Positions 47,603 through 56,599 of a stretch of 64,000 bases of DNA are shown here, in pieces (positions within the stretch are counted from its first letter, which is position 1; the number at the start of each line of letters is the position of its first letter). A program made the translations under genes and the position numbers. The stretch is from NCBI RefSeq assembly GCF_001431535.1, contig NZ_LDJK01000050.1, positions 1 through 64,000 of the forward strand. Direction: 5' to 3'. The notes beneath the pieces are model-generated. The model made no database searches. It worked only from the letters and a program-made list of their open reading frames with translations, and had not been told where the DNA came from. The DNA comes from Stenotrophomonas chelatiphaga. GTDB lineage: Bacteria; Pseudomonadota; Gammaproteobacteria; Xanthomonadales; Xanthomonadaceae.

Positions 47603-48700
47603 ATGCGTGCACCCTTTTTGATCCTGCTGGTTTCCCTGCTCGCCGGCTGCGGTGGCAAGGATGAAGCGGCCGATGAAACCGCTGCCGACAGCGCGGCGCT
47701 GCCGGTCTCGCTGGCGCCCGCGCAGCAGCAGGCGATGGCGCGCACGGTGCTGGTCTCCGGCCCGGTCACGGCCTACGAGGAAATGCAGCTGGGGGTGGAA
47801 ATCAGTGGCCAGCGGGTCACCGCGCTGCCGGTGGACGTGGGCCAGTGGGTCAAGAAGGACCAGGTGCTGCTGCAGCTGGACCATCGCACGCTGGACAGCG
47901 AACTGGCCCAGGCCGATGCCTCGCTGCGGCAGGCGCAGGCGTCGCAGGAACTGGCGCGGATGAACTACGAGCGCAGCGCCAAGCTGGCCGCCCAGCAGTT
48001 GATCAGCGCCAGCAGCCTGGATGAGCTGCGCGCCAACCGCATCAATGCCGAAGCGCAGACCGCCACCGCCCGTGCCGCGCGCGATGCAGCCAAGCTGCGG
48101 CGTGACTTCGCCGACCTGCGCGCGCCGGCCGACGGCTTGATCTCCAAGCGGCTGGTTCAGCCCGGCCAGGTGGTATCGGCCGGCACCGAGTTGCTGCGCC
48201 TGATCCGCGATGGCCGCCTGGAATGGCGCGCCGAACTGCCGGAAAACCAGCTGGCCGACGTCGCCGTGGGCAACACCATCGAACTGCGCTATGCAGGCCA
48301 GGTTGTCACCGGCAGCATCCGCGCGGTCACCCCCGGCGTGGATGCGCAGACCCGTACCGGCACGCTGTATGCGGACCTGCCCACACCCGGTCCGCTCAAG
48401 CCCGGCGTCTACGTGGAAGGCCGCATCGTTACCGGTGACGGGCAGGCGCTGACCATCCCCACTGCGGCGATCGTCCAGCGCGACGGCCACAACTACGTGT
48501 TCACCGTCACCGACAAGCAGCAGGCCAGTCGCCACCGCGTCAGCACCGGCCAGGCCGTGCAGGGGCGCACCGCCATCCTGGAAGGCCTGAAAGCCGGCGA
48601 CCAGGTGGTGGTGGACGGCGCGGGCTTCCTGGGTGAAGGGGACCGCGTGCGCGTGGTCAGCGCGCCCAAGGCCGATGCGTCGAAGGCGGCTGCGCAATGA
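47603..48700 (+). CDS. RND efflux periplasmic adaptor lipoprotein
   Basis: A 365-residue membrane-fusion protein. The lipoprotein signal ends SLLAGC (Cys16). It has a biotinyl-lipoyl half (VDVGQWVKKDQVLLQLD), an alpha-hairpin (about 85-150), then LRAPADGLISKRLVQPGQVV and the beta-barrel and proximal domains. It links the RND pump to an outer-membrane channel, and none is encoded here, so it would use a shared TolC-type protein. Its stop overlaps the RND start (ATGA). Confidence 0.95.
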   Translation: MRAPFLILLVSLLAGCGGKDEAADETAADSAALPVSLAPAQQQAMARTVLVSGPVTAYEEMQLGVEISGQRVTALPVDVGQWVKKDQVLLQLDHRTLDSELAQADASLRQAQASQELARMNYERSAKLAAQQLISASSLDELRANRINAEAQTATARAARDAAKLRRDFADLRAPADGLISKRLVQPGQVVSAGTELLRLIRDGRLEWRAELPENQLADVAVGNTIELRYAGQVVTGSIRAVTPGVDAQTRTGTLYADLPTPGPLKPGVYVEGRIVTGDGQALTIPTAAIVQRDGHNYVFTVTDKQQASRHRVSTGQAVQGRTAILEGLKAGDQVVVDGAGFLGEGDRVRVVSAPKADASKAAAQ

Positions 48701-51700
48701 ATTTTTCCGCTTGGGCGATCAAGCGCCCGCTGCCCGCGCTGCTGATCTTCTTCGTGCTGTGCGTGGCCGGGCTCTGGGGCTTCTACCAGTTGCCGGTTGC
48801 GCGCTTCCCCGACATCGCCTTCCCGATGACCACCGTCACGGTGACCCAGCCTGGCGCCTCGCCGAGCCAGCTGGAAGCAGAGGTCACGCGCAAGGTCGAA
48901 GACTCGGTCGCCACCGTCAACAACGTCAAGCGGGTGATGTCCTCGGTGAGCGAAGGCGTCAGCACCACCACCATCGAGTTCCAGCTGGAAGCCGACCTCG
49001 CCACGGCGTTGGACGACACGCGTGATGCGGTCACCCGCATCCGTACCGACCTGCCGCAGGACATCCAGGAGCCGGTGATCTCCAAGGTCGACATCGGCGG
49101 CTCGCTGATGACCTATGCGCTGGTCGCCCCGCACATGAGCAGCGACGAAGCCAGCTGGTTTGTCGACCGCGATATCGCGCGCGCGATGTACGGCGTGCCG
49201 GGCGTGGCCCAGGTCACCCGGGTGGGCGGCGTGGAGCGCCAGGTGCGCGTGGACCTGGACCCCAACGCACTGATCGCCATGGGCATCACCGCCGGTGATG
49301 TATCCCAGCAGCTGGCGCGCATCCAGGTGGAGCGCGCGGGCGGCAAGGCCGAAATCGAAGGCGCACAGCAGACCATCCGCACGCTGGGCACCGTAGGCGA
49401 TGCGCAGGCGCTGCGTGACTACTCCATCGCGCTGCCCGATGGCCGCGCGGTGCGCCTGTCCACGCTGGCCACGGTGACCGACGCGGCCGCCGACCCGACC
49501 GAAGCGGCGCTGCTGGATGGCAAGCAGGTCGTGGCGTTTTCGATGTCGCGCACGCGCGGCTCCAGCGAGGTCAAGGTGGAAGCCGGCGTGCACGCCGCGC
49601 TGGACAAGATCAAGGCCGAACATCCGGGCATCGATTTCCGGTTGGTCACCACCGCCATCGACGAGACCCACCGCTCCTACGATTCGTCGATGACGATGCT
49701 GTGGGAAGGCGCGCTGCTGGCCCTGCTGGTGGTGTGGCTGTTCCTGCGCGACTGGCGGGCGACCTGGGTGGCGGCGCTGGCGTTGCCACTGTCGATCATC
49801 CCGACCTTCGCGGTGATGTACTTCTTCGGCTTCACGCTGAACATCATCACCCTGCTGGCGCTGTCGGTGGTGGTCGGCATCCTGGTCGACGATGCCATCG
49901 TGGAGATCGAGAACATCGTGCGCCACCTGCGCATGGGCAAGCCGCCGCTGGAAGCTGCGCGCGAAGCGGCGGGTGAGATCGGCAATGCGGTCATCGCCAC
50001 CTCGCTGACGCTGGCGGCGGTGTTCGTGCCGGTGGCCTTCATGCCCGGCATCGCGGGCAAGTTCTTCCGCGAGTTCGGCTGGACCGCCGCCACCGCGGTG
50101 CTGTTCTCGCTGCTGGTGGCGCGCCTGCTCACGCCGATGATGGCCGCCTACCTGCTCAAGCCACACGGCGAAGAGAAGCCGGATTCGCGCCTGATGGTCT
50201 GGTACCTGGGCTGGGTGGATGCCGCGCTGCGCCATCGCGGCCGCACGCTGTGGCTGGCCACCGGCCTGTTCGTCGCCTCGCTGGGGCTGGTGCCGTTCAT
50301 CCCGGCTACCTTCATTCCGCAGTCCGACCTGGGCCGCAGCAACCTCAACCTGGAACTGCCTCCGGGTACGCGTCTGCAGGACACCGTGGCGGTGGCCGAG
50401 CGCGCGCGCGCGCTGCTCACGGACATGCCGGAACTGAAACAGGTCTACACCGCGGTGGGCAGCGTGCTGGACCTGGGTGACCCCGGTTCCACCGGCGTGG
50501 GCGAGCCGCGCAAAGCGACGCTGGTGCTGGACTGGGGATCGGCCGATGACCGCGACCGCGACCAGCGTGCACTGGAACGCGAGGCCCGGCACAAGCTGGC
50601 CAACCTGCCCGGCGTGCGCGTGAGCTACGTGAGTTCCGAACCGGGCAACCTGCTGCAGCTGGTGCTGTCCGGCGATGATCCGCAGCGCCTGCAGGAAGCC
50701 TCCACCGCGTTGGAACGCGACCTGCGCGGCATCGAGGGGCTGGGCAGCGTCACCTCCACCGCCTCGCTGCTGCGACCGGAAGTGCAGATCGTTCCGGATT
50801 CGGCGCGTGCCGCCGATCTGGGCGTGGCAACGGCGGACATCGCCGAAGCCGCGCGCATCGCCACCGCCGGTGACTACGAACAACGCCTGGCCAAGCTCAA
50901 CCTGCCGGACCGCCAGGTACCGATCCGCGTCGGTTTCGCCGAAGCGACGCTGGCCAATCCGGCGCTGATCGGCCAGCTGCGCGTGCCCGGACGCGACGGC
51001 CCGGTGCCGCTCGCCGCGGTGGCCGATATCCAACAGGGCAGTGGCCCGTCGCAGATTTCGCGTTACCAACGCCAGCGCAATGTCACCCTCACCGCTGAAC
51101 TCAACGGGCGTCCGCTGGGCGAGGTGATGACCGAGGTGCAGGCACTGCCTGGGGTGAAGCAGTTGCCGCCGGGCGTGAGTTTCCTCAACACCGGCGATGC
51201 CGAAGTTTTCGTGGAGCTGTTCATCGGCTTCATGCTGGCGATGGCGGCGGGGTTGATCTGCATCTACATGGTGCTGTTGCTGCTGTTCAACCATGCGCTG
51301 ATGCCGGTCACCATCCTGGCGGCGGTGCCGCTGTGCGCCGGTGGTGCGTTCGGTGCGCTGCTGATCACCCAGAACATGCTGTCGCTGCCGGCGTTGATCG
51401 GGCTGTTGATGCTGATCGGCATCGCCACCAAGAACTCGATCCTGCTGGTGGACTATGCGGTGATCGCCGAGGACGAGCACGGCATGAGCCAGCACGATGC
51501 ACTGGTGGATGCCTGCCGCAAGCGTGCGCAGCCGATCATCATGACCACCCTGGCGATGGGCGCGGGCATGATGCCCATCGCGCTGGGCTTCGCCGGTGAC
51601 TCCAGCTTCCGCGCGCCCATGGCGATCGCGGTGATCGGTGGATTGATCACCTCCACGCTGCTCAGCCTGATCGTGATCCCGGCCGCGTTCACGGTGGTGG

Positions 51701-51762
51701 ATGATCTGGGGGAGTGGATGTCACGCAAGTTCAGGCGGAAGTCTTCGCACCCCACCCCATAG
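48697..51762 (+). CDS. RND family efflux transporter permease
   Basis: A 1021-residue 12-TM pump. The proton-relay acids D398 and D399 (VDDAIVEIENI) in TM4 and K912 (ATKNSILLVDYA) in TM10 are present, and two large periplasmic loops flank TM2 and TM8. It is shorter than AcrB (about 1050) and closer to the MdtB/MexF-like range in length. The tetR-adaptor-pump layout without an outer-membrane gene resembles the SmeGH locus of S. maltophilia, but this identity is not established from sequence alone. Confidence 0.95.
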   Translation: MNFSAWAIKRPLPALLIFFVLCVAGLWGFYQLPVARFPDIAFPMTTVTVTQPGASPSQLEAEVTRKVEDSVATVNNVKRVMSSVSEGVSTTTIEFQLEADLATALDDTRDAVTRIRTDLPQDIQEPVISKVDIGGSLMTYALVAPHMSSDEASWFVDRDIARAMYGVPGVAQVTRVGGVERQVRVDLDPNALIAMGITAGDVSQQLARIQVERAGGKAEIEGAQQTIRTLGTVGDAQALRDYSIALPDGRAVRLSTLATVTDAAADPTEAALLDGKQVVAFSMSRTRGSSEVKVEAGVHAALDKIKAEHPGIDFRLVTTAIDETHRSYDSSMTMLWEGALLALLVVWLFLRDWRATWVAALALPLSIIPTFAVMYFFGFTLNIITLLALSVVVGILVDDAIVEIENIVRHLRMGKPPLEAAREAAGEIGNAVIATSLTLAAVFVPVAFMPGIAGKFFREFGWTAATAVLFSLLVARLLTPMMAAYLLKPHGEEKPDSRLMVWYLGWVDAALRHRGRTLWLATGLFVASLGLVPFIPATFIPQSDLGRSNLNLELPPGTRLQDTVAVAERARALLTDMPELKQVYTAVGSVLDLGDPGSTGVGEPRKATLVLDWGSADDRDRDQRALEREARHKLANLPGVRVSYVSSEPGNLLQLVLSGDDPQRLQEASTALERDLRGIEGLGSVTSTASLLRPEVQIVPDSARAADLGVATADIAEAARIATAGDYEQRLAKLNLPDRQVPIRVGFAEATLANPALIGQLRVPGRDGPVPLAAVADIQQGSGPSQISRYQRQRNVTLTAELNGRPLGEVMTEVQALPGVKQLPPGVSFLNTGDAEVFVELFIGFMLAMAAGLICIYMVLLLLFNHALMPVTILAAVPLCAGGAFGALLITQNMLSLPALIGLLMLIGIATKNSILLVDYAVIAEDEHGMSQHDALVDACRKRAQPIIMTTLAMGAGMMPIALGFAGDSSFRAPMAIAVIGGLITSTLLSLIVIPAAFTVVDDLGEWMSRKFRRKSSHPTP

Positions 51763-51843
51763 CCCGGTAACGCCGAGCCGTGCCCGGCGGACTCCGTGGG
51801 CATGCAGCCCGCTGCGCTCGCCGACCATGGGTCGGCGCTACCG
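51761..51843. repeat. BIME-like unit, first copy
   Basis: An 83-nt unit made of a REP (CCGGTAACGCCGAGCCGTGC...), a short linker, and an inverted REP ending GGTCGGCGCTACCG. A near-identical copy lies 124 nt downstream. It starts at the RND stop codon. Confidence 0.82.
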
Positions 51844-51884
51844 ACGTGCATAGGGCGGCGCTACCGATGTGCATCGGGATCGCG

Positions 51885-51967
51885 AGCCCGGTAGCGCCGA
51901 GCCGTGCTCGGCGGACTCCGTGAACATGCGGCCCGCTGCGCTCGCCGACCATGGGTCGGCGCTACCG
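51885..51967. repeat. BIME-like unit, second copy
   Basis: A second copy of the 83-nt two-REP unit (CCGGTAGCGCCGAGCCGTGC... to GGTCGGCGCTACCG), with few differences from the first. It ends 14 nt before the stop of the sugar-dehydrogenase gene. Confidence 0.82.
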
Positions 51968-51981
51968 ATGTGTGTCGCTGC

Positions 51982-53604
51982 TCAGCCGGATCGGGCGGAG
52001 GCCGTGAGCCGCAGCAGCTTGGCGTTTGTGCCGTCGGTGAGCACGTACACCGATCCGTCCGGTGCAACCTTTACATCCCGTATCCGTTCGTTCAATTCCC
52101 CAAGCAGCAGTTGTTGACCGACGATCCGCCGTCCATCGCGGATAACGCGCCGCACCGCGCGTTCCTTCAGCGCAGGCACCAGCAGATCGCCACGCCACTG
52201 CGGGAACAACGCGCCGTTATATATCGCCAACCCCGCTGGCGCGATCGAAGGCGTCCATTCGAGAAGTGCATCCTGATACCCCGGCAAGCTGCGGAACGGC
52301 GACACGCGCGCGAACGGATAATCCATGCCGCCAGTGACAATGGGCCAACCGTAATTGCCGCCGGGCAGGATGAGGTTGATCTCATCACCCCCGCGCGGAC
52401 CGTGCTCGGTCAGCAACAGATCGCCGTTTGCCGGGTCCACGGCGATGCCCTGTGGATTGCGATGGCCCAGGCTGTAGATCTCCGGTGCCATCCCGGCCCG
52501 CCCGACGAAGGGGTTATCCGCAGGCGGCCGACCTTCGCGATCAATCCGGATCACGGTGCCCAGAGCGTTGGCGGGATTCTGCGCCTCCTCGCGGCGACGG
52601 CTGCCGTCTCCCAGCGACAGCACCAGGCTGTCATCCGGCAGAAAGGCGATGCGCCCGCCGTTGTTGCCCGCGCTTGCCTTCGGCGTGGAGTTGAACAGTA
52701 CGCGGACGTCCTCGATCTGATCGCCCGCGAGCCGGACCCGCAACAGCCGCACTCCATTTGCGGACGCCTCGCCGTAGCCCATGGTCAGATACATCCAGCC
52801 GTTCTGGGCGAACCGTGGATCCAGTGCGATATCCATCAGACCGGTGGTGCCGCCCTGCTGGAAGATCGGCCGCAGCCCGTCGAGCGAGATCTCCGAGGAG
52901 GCCCCATCCGGGCCGATCGCCAACAGGCGACCGCCCATCTCGGTCACCAGCACGCGACCATCAGGCAGGAACGCGGCCGACCACGGGCGGTTGAGGCCGG
53001 TTGCAACGGTGTGGATCGCGTAGCTCGTGGGATCCACGGCGGCGGGTTTGTCGCCCGCGCGCGGCGCCATCAGAAGGAACAGCGCCAAGGGGAAGATCAA
53101 CAGCATCGCCACCATCGTGGCATCGCGCCACGTTCGACTGTGCGCGGGTGGCCGAAGTTCCCCGCGATCCGGTGCGCTGAGGCTGGCATACACAAGGCCA
53201 CCGACACCACCCGCCAAGGACATCAGGAGATGACCCAGCCATCCCCGGGTGCCCGGTATCGCAGGCATGGGAATCACCGAGCGCATCAGCCAGAACGCCA
53301 CCCAGAGCCCGCACACCGATGCTGCAGCGAAGACCCCGCTGCGCCAGCCTGAGGGCGCGACACGCAGGATCCGGTGGCAAATCAGCACCGTGGGCAGCAA
53401 TGCGGCCACCGCGATGCCGGCCATGACCGGGCCGAACATCGCGACGTCTTCCAGCGTGGTCCAGGCCCGCACAGCAGGCGCGACCGGAATGCCAAAACCG
53501 CGCAGTTCCTGCAGGACGAGCTGGGTCTGGATGAGGCTGGCAATAATGCCGGTCGCACCGGCAGCCGCGAGCAGGGCGGCGATGTATCGCAGGGTGGATC
53601 TCAA
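51982..53604 (-). CDS. Membrane-anchored PQQ-type sugar dehydrogenase-like protein
   Basis: A 540-residue protein. The first about 195 residues hold about five hydrophobic helices (YIAALLAAAGATGIIASLIQ at the start, then IAVAALLPTVLIC, SVCGLWVAFWLM and others). The rest is a six-bladed propeller of the soluble glucose/sorbosone dehydrogenase type (GLNRPWSAAFLPDGRVLVTE, GLMDIALDPRF, NNGGRIAFLPDDSL, SLGHRNPQGIAVDP, LTEHGPRGGDEINLI). The TTG at 53604 was chosen because GAGGAG sits 7 nt upstream; the longer frame is Arg/Thr-rich and not signal-like. Cofactor and substrate are unproven. Confidence 0.85.
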   Translation of the reverse strand: MRSTLRYIAALLAAAGATGIIASLIQTQLVLQELRGFGIPVAPAVRAWTTLEDVAMFGPVMAGIAVAALLPTVLICHRILRVAPSGWRSGVFAAASVCGLWVAFWLMRSVIPMPAIPGTRGWLGHLLMSLAGGVGGLVYASLSAPDRGELRPPAHSRTWRDATMVAMLLIFPLALFLLMAPRAGDKPAAVDPTSYAIHTVATGLNRPWSAAFLPDGRVLVTEMGGRLLAIGPDGASSEISLDGLRPIFQQGGTTGLMDIALDPRFAQNGWMYLTMGYGEASANGVRLLRVRLAGDQIEDVRVLFNSTPKASAGNNGGRIAFLPDDSLVLSLGDGSRRREEAQNPANALGTVIRIDREGRPPADNPFVGRAGMAPEIYSLGHRNPQGIAVDPANGDLLLTEHGPRGGDEINLILPGGNYGWPIVTGGMDYPFARVSPFRSLPGYQDALLEWTPSIAPAGLAIYNGALFPQWRGDLLVPALKERAVRRVIRDGRRIVGQQLLLGELNERIRDVKVAPDGSVYVLTDGTNAKLLRLTASARSG

Positions 53605-53777
53605 GCGGCGGCTCCTCGTTTCGACCCGGCAGGGTGTGGCGTCCGGGGCACAGTATCGCGTGGGCGGGCAGCACGTTGTTGCCGGCTCGTCATCGTCATA
53701 AGATCTGCCGGTCGCCGTTGCAGATGCAGATGCATCCGTGAGCAGCAATCACCCTCCCAGGGAAATGTGAGGCACGC

Positions 53778-55142
53778 ATGGAAAGGAGTTCCGTTGCGCG
53801 ATGGTCCGCGTCAGGTGCCGGGCGCCGATTGACCGCCACGCTGCGGCTCGCCGCAGGTCTTGCTGCCATCTGCGTGCTGCCACAGCAGGCCGTTGCCGTA
53901 GCGCCGCCCGCAGGCGTCGAGGAGGCCTTGCAACGGATCGCGGTGATAGCGGAGTCGCCCGTCCAGAAGCGGGCCGCCCACGCGTTATGGGGGCGCCAGC
54001 TGGATGCTCCCACCATCCTCCGCGATCGATCAACGGGGATGAGTTGGCGGAGCGATCCCGCGACGGGTGCTGCCTTGGCGGTGGTGCTTCGGAAGGATCA
54101 GCCGCCAGCCAACACCTGCATTGATGTTGAAGGAGCGCCGCACGTGACGCTGCTCCTGCCACTGCCGACGGACAGCAGCGCACTGGCTGCGCTGTACTGG
54201 CATGAGCAATGGCACTGCATCCAGACGGGCCTCGGCCTGCCCGCTTCCGAAGGCAATACGGCTCACCTGGACAGCGAAGCAGGCCGTACCTGGCTGAGGC
54301 TGGAAATGCGTGCGCTGGCGCGCGCACTCGCGACCCGGGACGACGCGCAGGCGCGGAAGCACCTCGCCGCAGCGTTGAGGTTTCGAGCGCTTCGAGGCGG
54401 CGCTGGGGCACCTGGCACGGATGCCTTGGCCGAAGAGGCCAAGCTGGAACGCAACGAGGGGCTGGCCGAGTACACCGGCCGCAGCGTCGCGGCTGCGGCA
54501 GCTCAGGCCGATGGCGTGGCAGCAGTCGTGGACGCGCTGGCCAAGGCAGAGAGCTCGGAAAGCTTTGTCCGCTCTGCGGCGTATGCGACCGGTCCGGCCT
54601 ATGGAATGCTGCTCGACCGCTGGTCACCGGGCTGGCGTAGCGCACTGTCGGCAGGGACGAGTCTGCCCGCACTGCTGGCGGATCGCATCAGGATCGGCCC
54701 GGCGAACATCGACGTCGCGCATGTCGGCCAGCGCTATGGCATGGATCAGGTGCGCGCCGAGGAAAGAGCGCGCGCCGAAGAACGGGAGCGGCGCAGCGCA
54801 GCGCTTCGCGTGCGTCTGCTGGGAGAAGATGCCGTCCGCTTTCCGTTGAAGCAACCAGCGCTGTCCTTCGATCCGCGCAGCCTGTTCCCGCTGGACAGCG
54901 TGGGTACCGTATACACCCCGGTCACGGTGCGCGACGAGTGGGGCGAGCTGACGGCCGACTCAGGCGGGCTGTTGTCGCCGGACTGGTCACAGATTAGCGT
55001 GGGAGGCGGTGCGATACAGGGCTGCAACGCTTCGTGGACAGGTCCCGGTTGGAAGCTGGAACTCGAACCGGGCTGGCGTTTCAGCAGGCTTCCGAGCGGG
55101 TGGCAGCTGACAAAGGAAGACCCGCTTCAGTGCTCGAAATGA
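53778..55142 (+). CDS. Orphan secreted HExxH (gluzincin-like) protein
   Basis: A 454-residue protein with a signal-like N-terminus (LRLAAGLAAICVLPQQAVA, about 22-40). HEQWH at 142-146 (ALYWHEQWHCIQTG) fits a zinc-peptidase HExxH helix. About 80 residues later, NEGLAEYTGR (E227 or E231) fits the third ligand of a gluzincin. The C-terminal about 130 residues look like a beta-rich domain with two Cys. No named family is recognised. It is divergent from the sugar-dehydrogenase gene. Confidence 0.72.
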   Translation: MERSSVARWSASGAGRRLTATLRLAAGLAAICVLPQQAVAVAPPAGVEEALQRIAVIAESPVQKRAAHALWGRQLDAPTILRDRSTGMSWRSDPATGAALAVVLRKDQPPANTCIDVEGAPHVTLLLPLPTDSSALAALYWHEQWHCIQTGLGLPASEGNTAHLDSEAGRTWLRLEMRALARALATRDDAQARKHLAAALRFRALRGGAGAPGTDALAEEAKLERNEGLAEYTGRSVAAAAAQADGVAAVVDALAKAESSESFVRSAAYATGPAYGMLLDRWSPGWRSALSAGTSLPALLADRIRIGPANIDVAHVGQRYGMDQVRAEERARAEERERRSAALRVRLLGEDAVRFPLKQPALSFDPRSLFPLDSVGTVYTPVTVRDEWGELTADSGGLLSPDWSQISVGGGAIQGCNASWTGPGWKLELEPGWRFSRLPSGWQLTKEDPLQCSK

Positions 55143-55210
55143 TGGCGTACCGTGCTCCCTCGGGTGATTGCGCGCTTGCCGGTAGACCGGGTCGATCAAG
55201 TAACGTACCC

Positions 55211-55297
55211 ATGGATGCTGGTACCCAGCTTCTGTTGATCGCGGCAGCAGGCACCGTCTTCCTCGTCTTTTTTTTAGGCTACCGGTATTGGACCTGA
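55211..55297 (+). CDS. Possible 28-residue membrane microprotein
   Basis: The short frame MDAGTQLLLIAAAGTVFLVF... is almost a single TM helix ending in RYWT. It contains a run of eight T (55268-55275). Its TGA stop shares bases with the ATG of the next gene (TGATG at 55295-55299), suggesting coupling. No clear Shine-Dalgarno precedes it, so expression is uncertain. It may instead be the N-terminal helix of the next gene, split by a slip in the T-run. Confidence 0.35.
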   Translation: MDAGTQLLLIAAAGTVFLVFFLGYRYWT

Positions 55298-55593
55298 TGA
55301 TGCTTGAGATTGTTTTTGCAGTAGGTTTTGCGTCGGTGATCATTTACTTGATCCTTTTCTTCCGGTTCGCACGGCGGTTTCCTTCGCGCTATCCAGAGCT
55401 GTGGAGAAGTCTGGACTGTCCGGAGACGTTCGGCTTGCGTGGACAGTCCACGTATCTGGCCGTCGTGCTGGGGCTGGAGCGCAAGGCACCGCCCCAGGCA
55501 CTGACGCAGGTGCGACGCGAAATGCTGGTCATACGAGTCCTGCTTGGACTCACCTTGGCTGCCTTCGTCTTGACGGCCTTCATGACCGGCTGA
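55297..55593 (+). CDS. Small two-helix membrane protein
   Basis: A 98-residue protein: TM1 (IVFAVGFASVIIYLILFFRF), a basic loop with RYPELWRSLDCPETFG, and TM2 near the C-terminus (VLLGLTLAAFVLTAFMTG). The layout is like UspB-type stress proteins, but homology is not established. The ATG at 55297 overlaps the stop of the preceding microprotein. The last about 200 nt overlap, antisense, the 3' end of an antitoxin-like gene. Confidence 0.6.
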   Translation: MMLEIVFAVGFASVIIYLILFFRFARRFPSRYPELWRSLDCPETFGLRGQSTYLAVVLGLERKAPPQALTQVRREMLVIRVLLGLTLAAFVLTAFMTG

Positions 55594-55916
55594 TTCGTCA
55601 AAGCATCGGCTCGGAGCTCAGGTCCCGGCAGGGCCACCCGCAACCCAATCCCCAGCGCACCCACTACGCCCATGACCGTGTCGAAGTGCAGTGGCCGCGT
55701 GCCGTTCAGCTGCCGACGCATGGTTTCAATGTTGAGCCCGCACGCTGCCGCGACGCGATCGATGCCGTGCAGTTCGGCGAGCAGTAACAGGGCCCTTGCA
55801 ATGCCGGGCTCGTCGCCGTCGAACATCTGCAGTCGCGCATCCAGATAGTCTGCCATTTCCGCGGCGCGTGGATTCCTGCCGCGGCCGTCAGCGCGTCCGT
55901 CCTCGGTGCTGGTCAT
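55389..55916 (-). CDS. Addiction-module antidote-like DNA-binding protein
   Basis: A 175-residue frame. Residues about 20-100 (AEMADYLDARLQMF, ALLLLAELHGIDRVAAACGL, HFDTVMGVVGALGIGLRV) match the helix-turn-helix of the probable addiction-module antidote family. The C-terminal about 65 residues are Ser/Arg/Thr-rich and run antisense into the small membrane protein gene. No toxin partner of that family is adjacent. The ATG at 55916 overlaps the stop of the upstream gene (ATGA), so they are coupled. Confidence 0.68.
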   Translation of the reverse strand: MTSTEDGRADGRGRNPRAAEMADYLDARLQMFDGDEPGIARALLLLAELHGIDRVAAACGLNIETMRRQLNGTRPLHFDTVMGVVGALGIGLRVALPGPELRADALTNQPVMKAVKTKAAKVSPSRTRMTSISRRTCVSAWGGALRSSPSTTARYVDCPRKPNVSGQSRLLHSSG

Positions 55917-56329
55917 GCGTCGGCCCATGTTGCGGCGACGTAGCCCCTCAACATCTCCTGCCCGGAGATGATCAGGCCTTCCACCATCTGTTCGGAGACC
56001 ATGCCGACACTGACGTGGTCCTGTCGGAACAGATGCGCGGTGTGCAGGATATCGAAGGTGTAGGCCAGCGCCCGCAGCGTGGTGACGGGGATAGCGACAC
56101 TCTCGACATGGGGCAGGCTGGCAGCACCGTCATGGTTTGATGCTGCTCGTTGATCGTTGACTGCCTTGACCGGCCTCAGTCGCACCACGCGGGAAGGCTG
56201 CGCACGCTGCTGCTCCATCTCTTGCAGCTTTCGTTCCAGCTGTTCCACGAAGTAGGGCGGGATGTCGTGGATCCTGTCGCCCATCAGGGCATGCAGGCGC
56301 TTGGCGCTGAGCGGGTGCTTGGTATCCAT
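55913..56329 (-). CDS. Hypothetical protein coupled to the antidote-like gene
   Basis: A 138-residue protein. It has a basic N-terminus ([35 protein letters not shown], with an amphipathic helix), a linker, and a C-terminal helical region ([38 protein letters not shown]). The family is not recognised. Its stop overlaps the start of the antidote-like gene. Confidence 0.6.
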   Translation of the reverse strand: MDTKHPLSAKRLHALMGDRIHDIPPYFVEQLERKLQEMEQQRAQPSRVVRLRPVKAVNDQRAASNHDGAASLPHVESVAIPVTTLRALAYTFDILHTAHLFRQDHVSVGMVSEQMVEGLIISGQEMLRGYVAATWADA

Positions 56330-56599
56330 TGGTAGACCTCACAAGGCTTGAGGCCACCTGCGCCGAAGCGCGAGGTGGCAGGCGATGCGGGTTGCCATAC
56401 CGGTGTAAGGATCAAAAGCCGGCGGATCAAGGATCCCCACGCATCGCCCGCCATGAATCGGCACGCGATGCAGTGCATTCTCCGCCGTGCCCAAAGGGCA
56501 AAACAGAGCTAAAAGATCCTTACACACAGGATGGCAATCCCGGCTGTTGCTCTTTGGCTTCAGCACGGTCATCGTCCGACGCGGGTGGCAGGATCGTCC
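56330..56599. other. Gene-free stretch at the left edge of the eroded island
   Basis: About 270 nt between a hypothetical gene and the RHS remnant. No convincing reading frame, repeat or hairpin is seen. It should contain the promoter of the upstream minus-strand operon. Confidence 0.5.

Noticed and set aside
48493-51495. A 1000-codon open frame antisense to the RND pump
   Set aside because: His/Gln/Arg-rich shadow translation; the pump gene on the other strand has intact catalytic residues.
46923-51762. Naming the efflux genes smeG and smeH
   Set aside because: The tetR-adaptor-pump layout without an outer-membrane gene fits, but several Sme pumps share features and identity cannot be decided without alignment.
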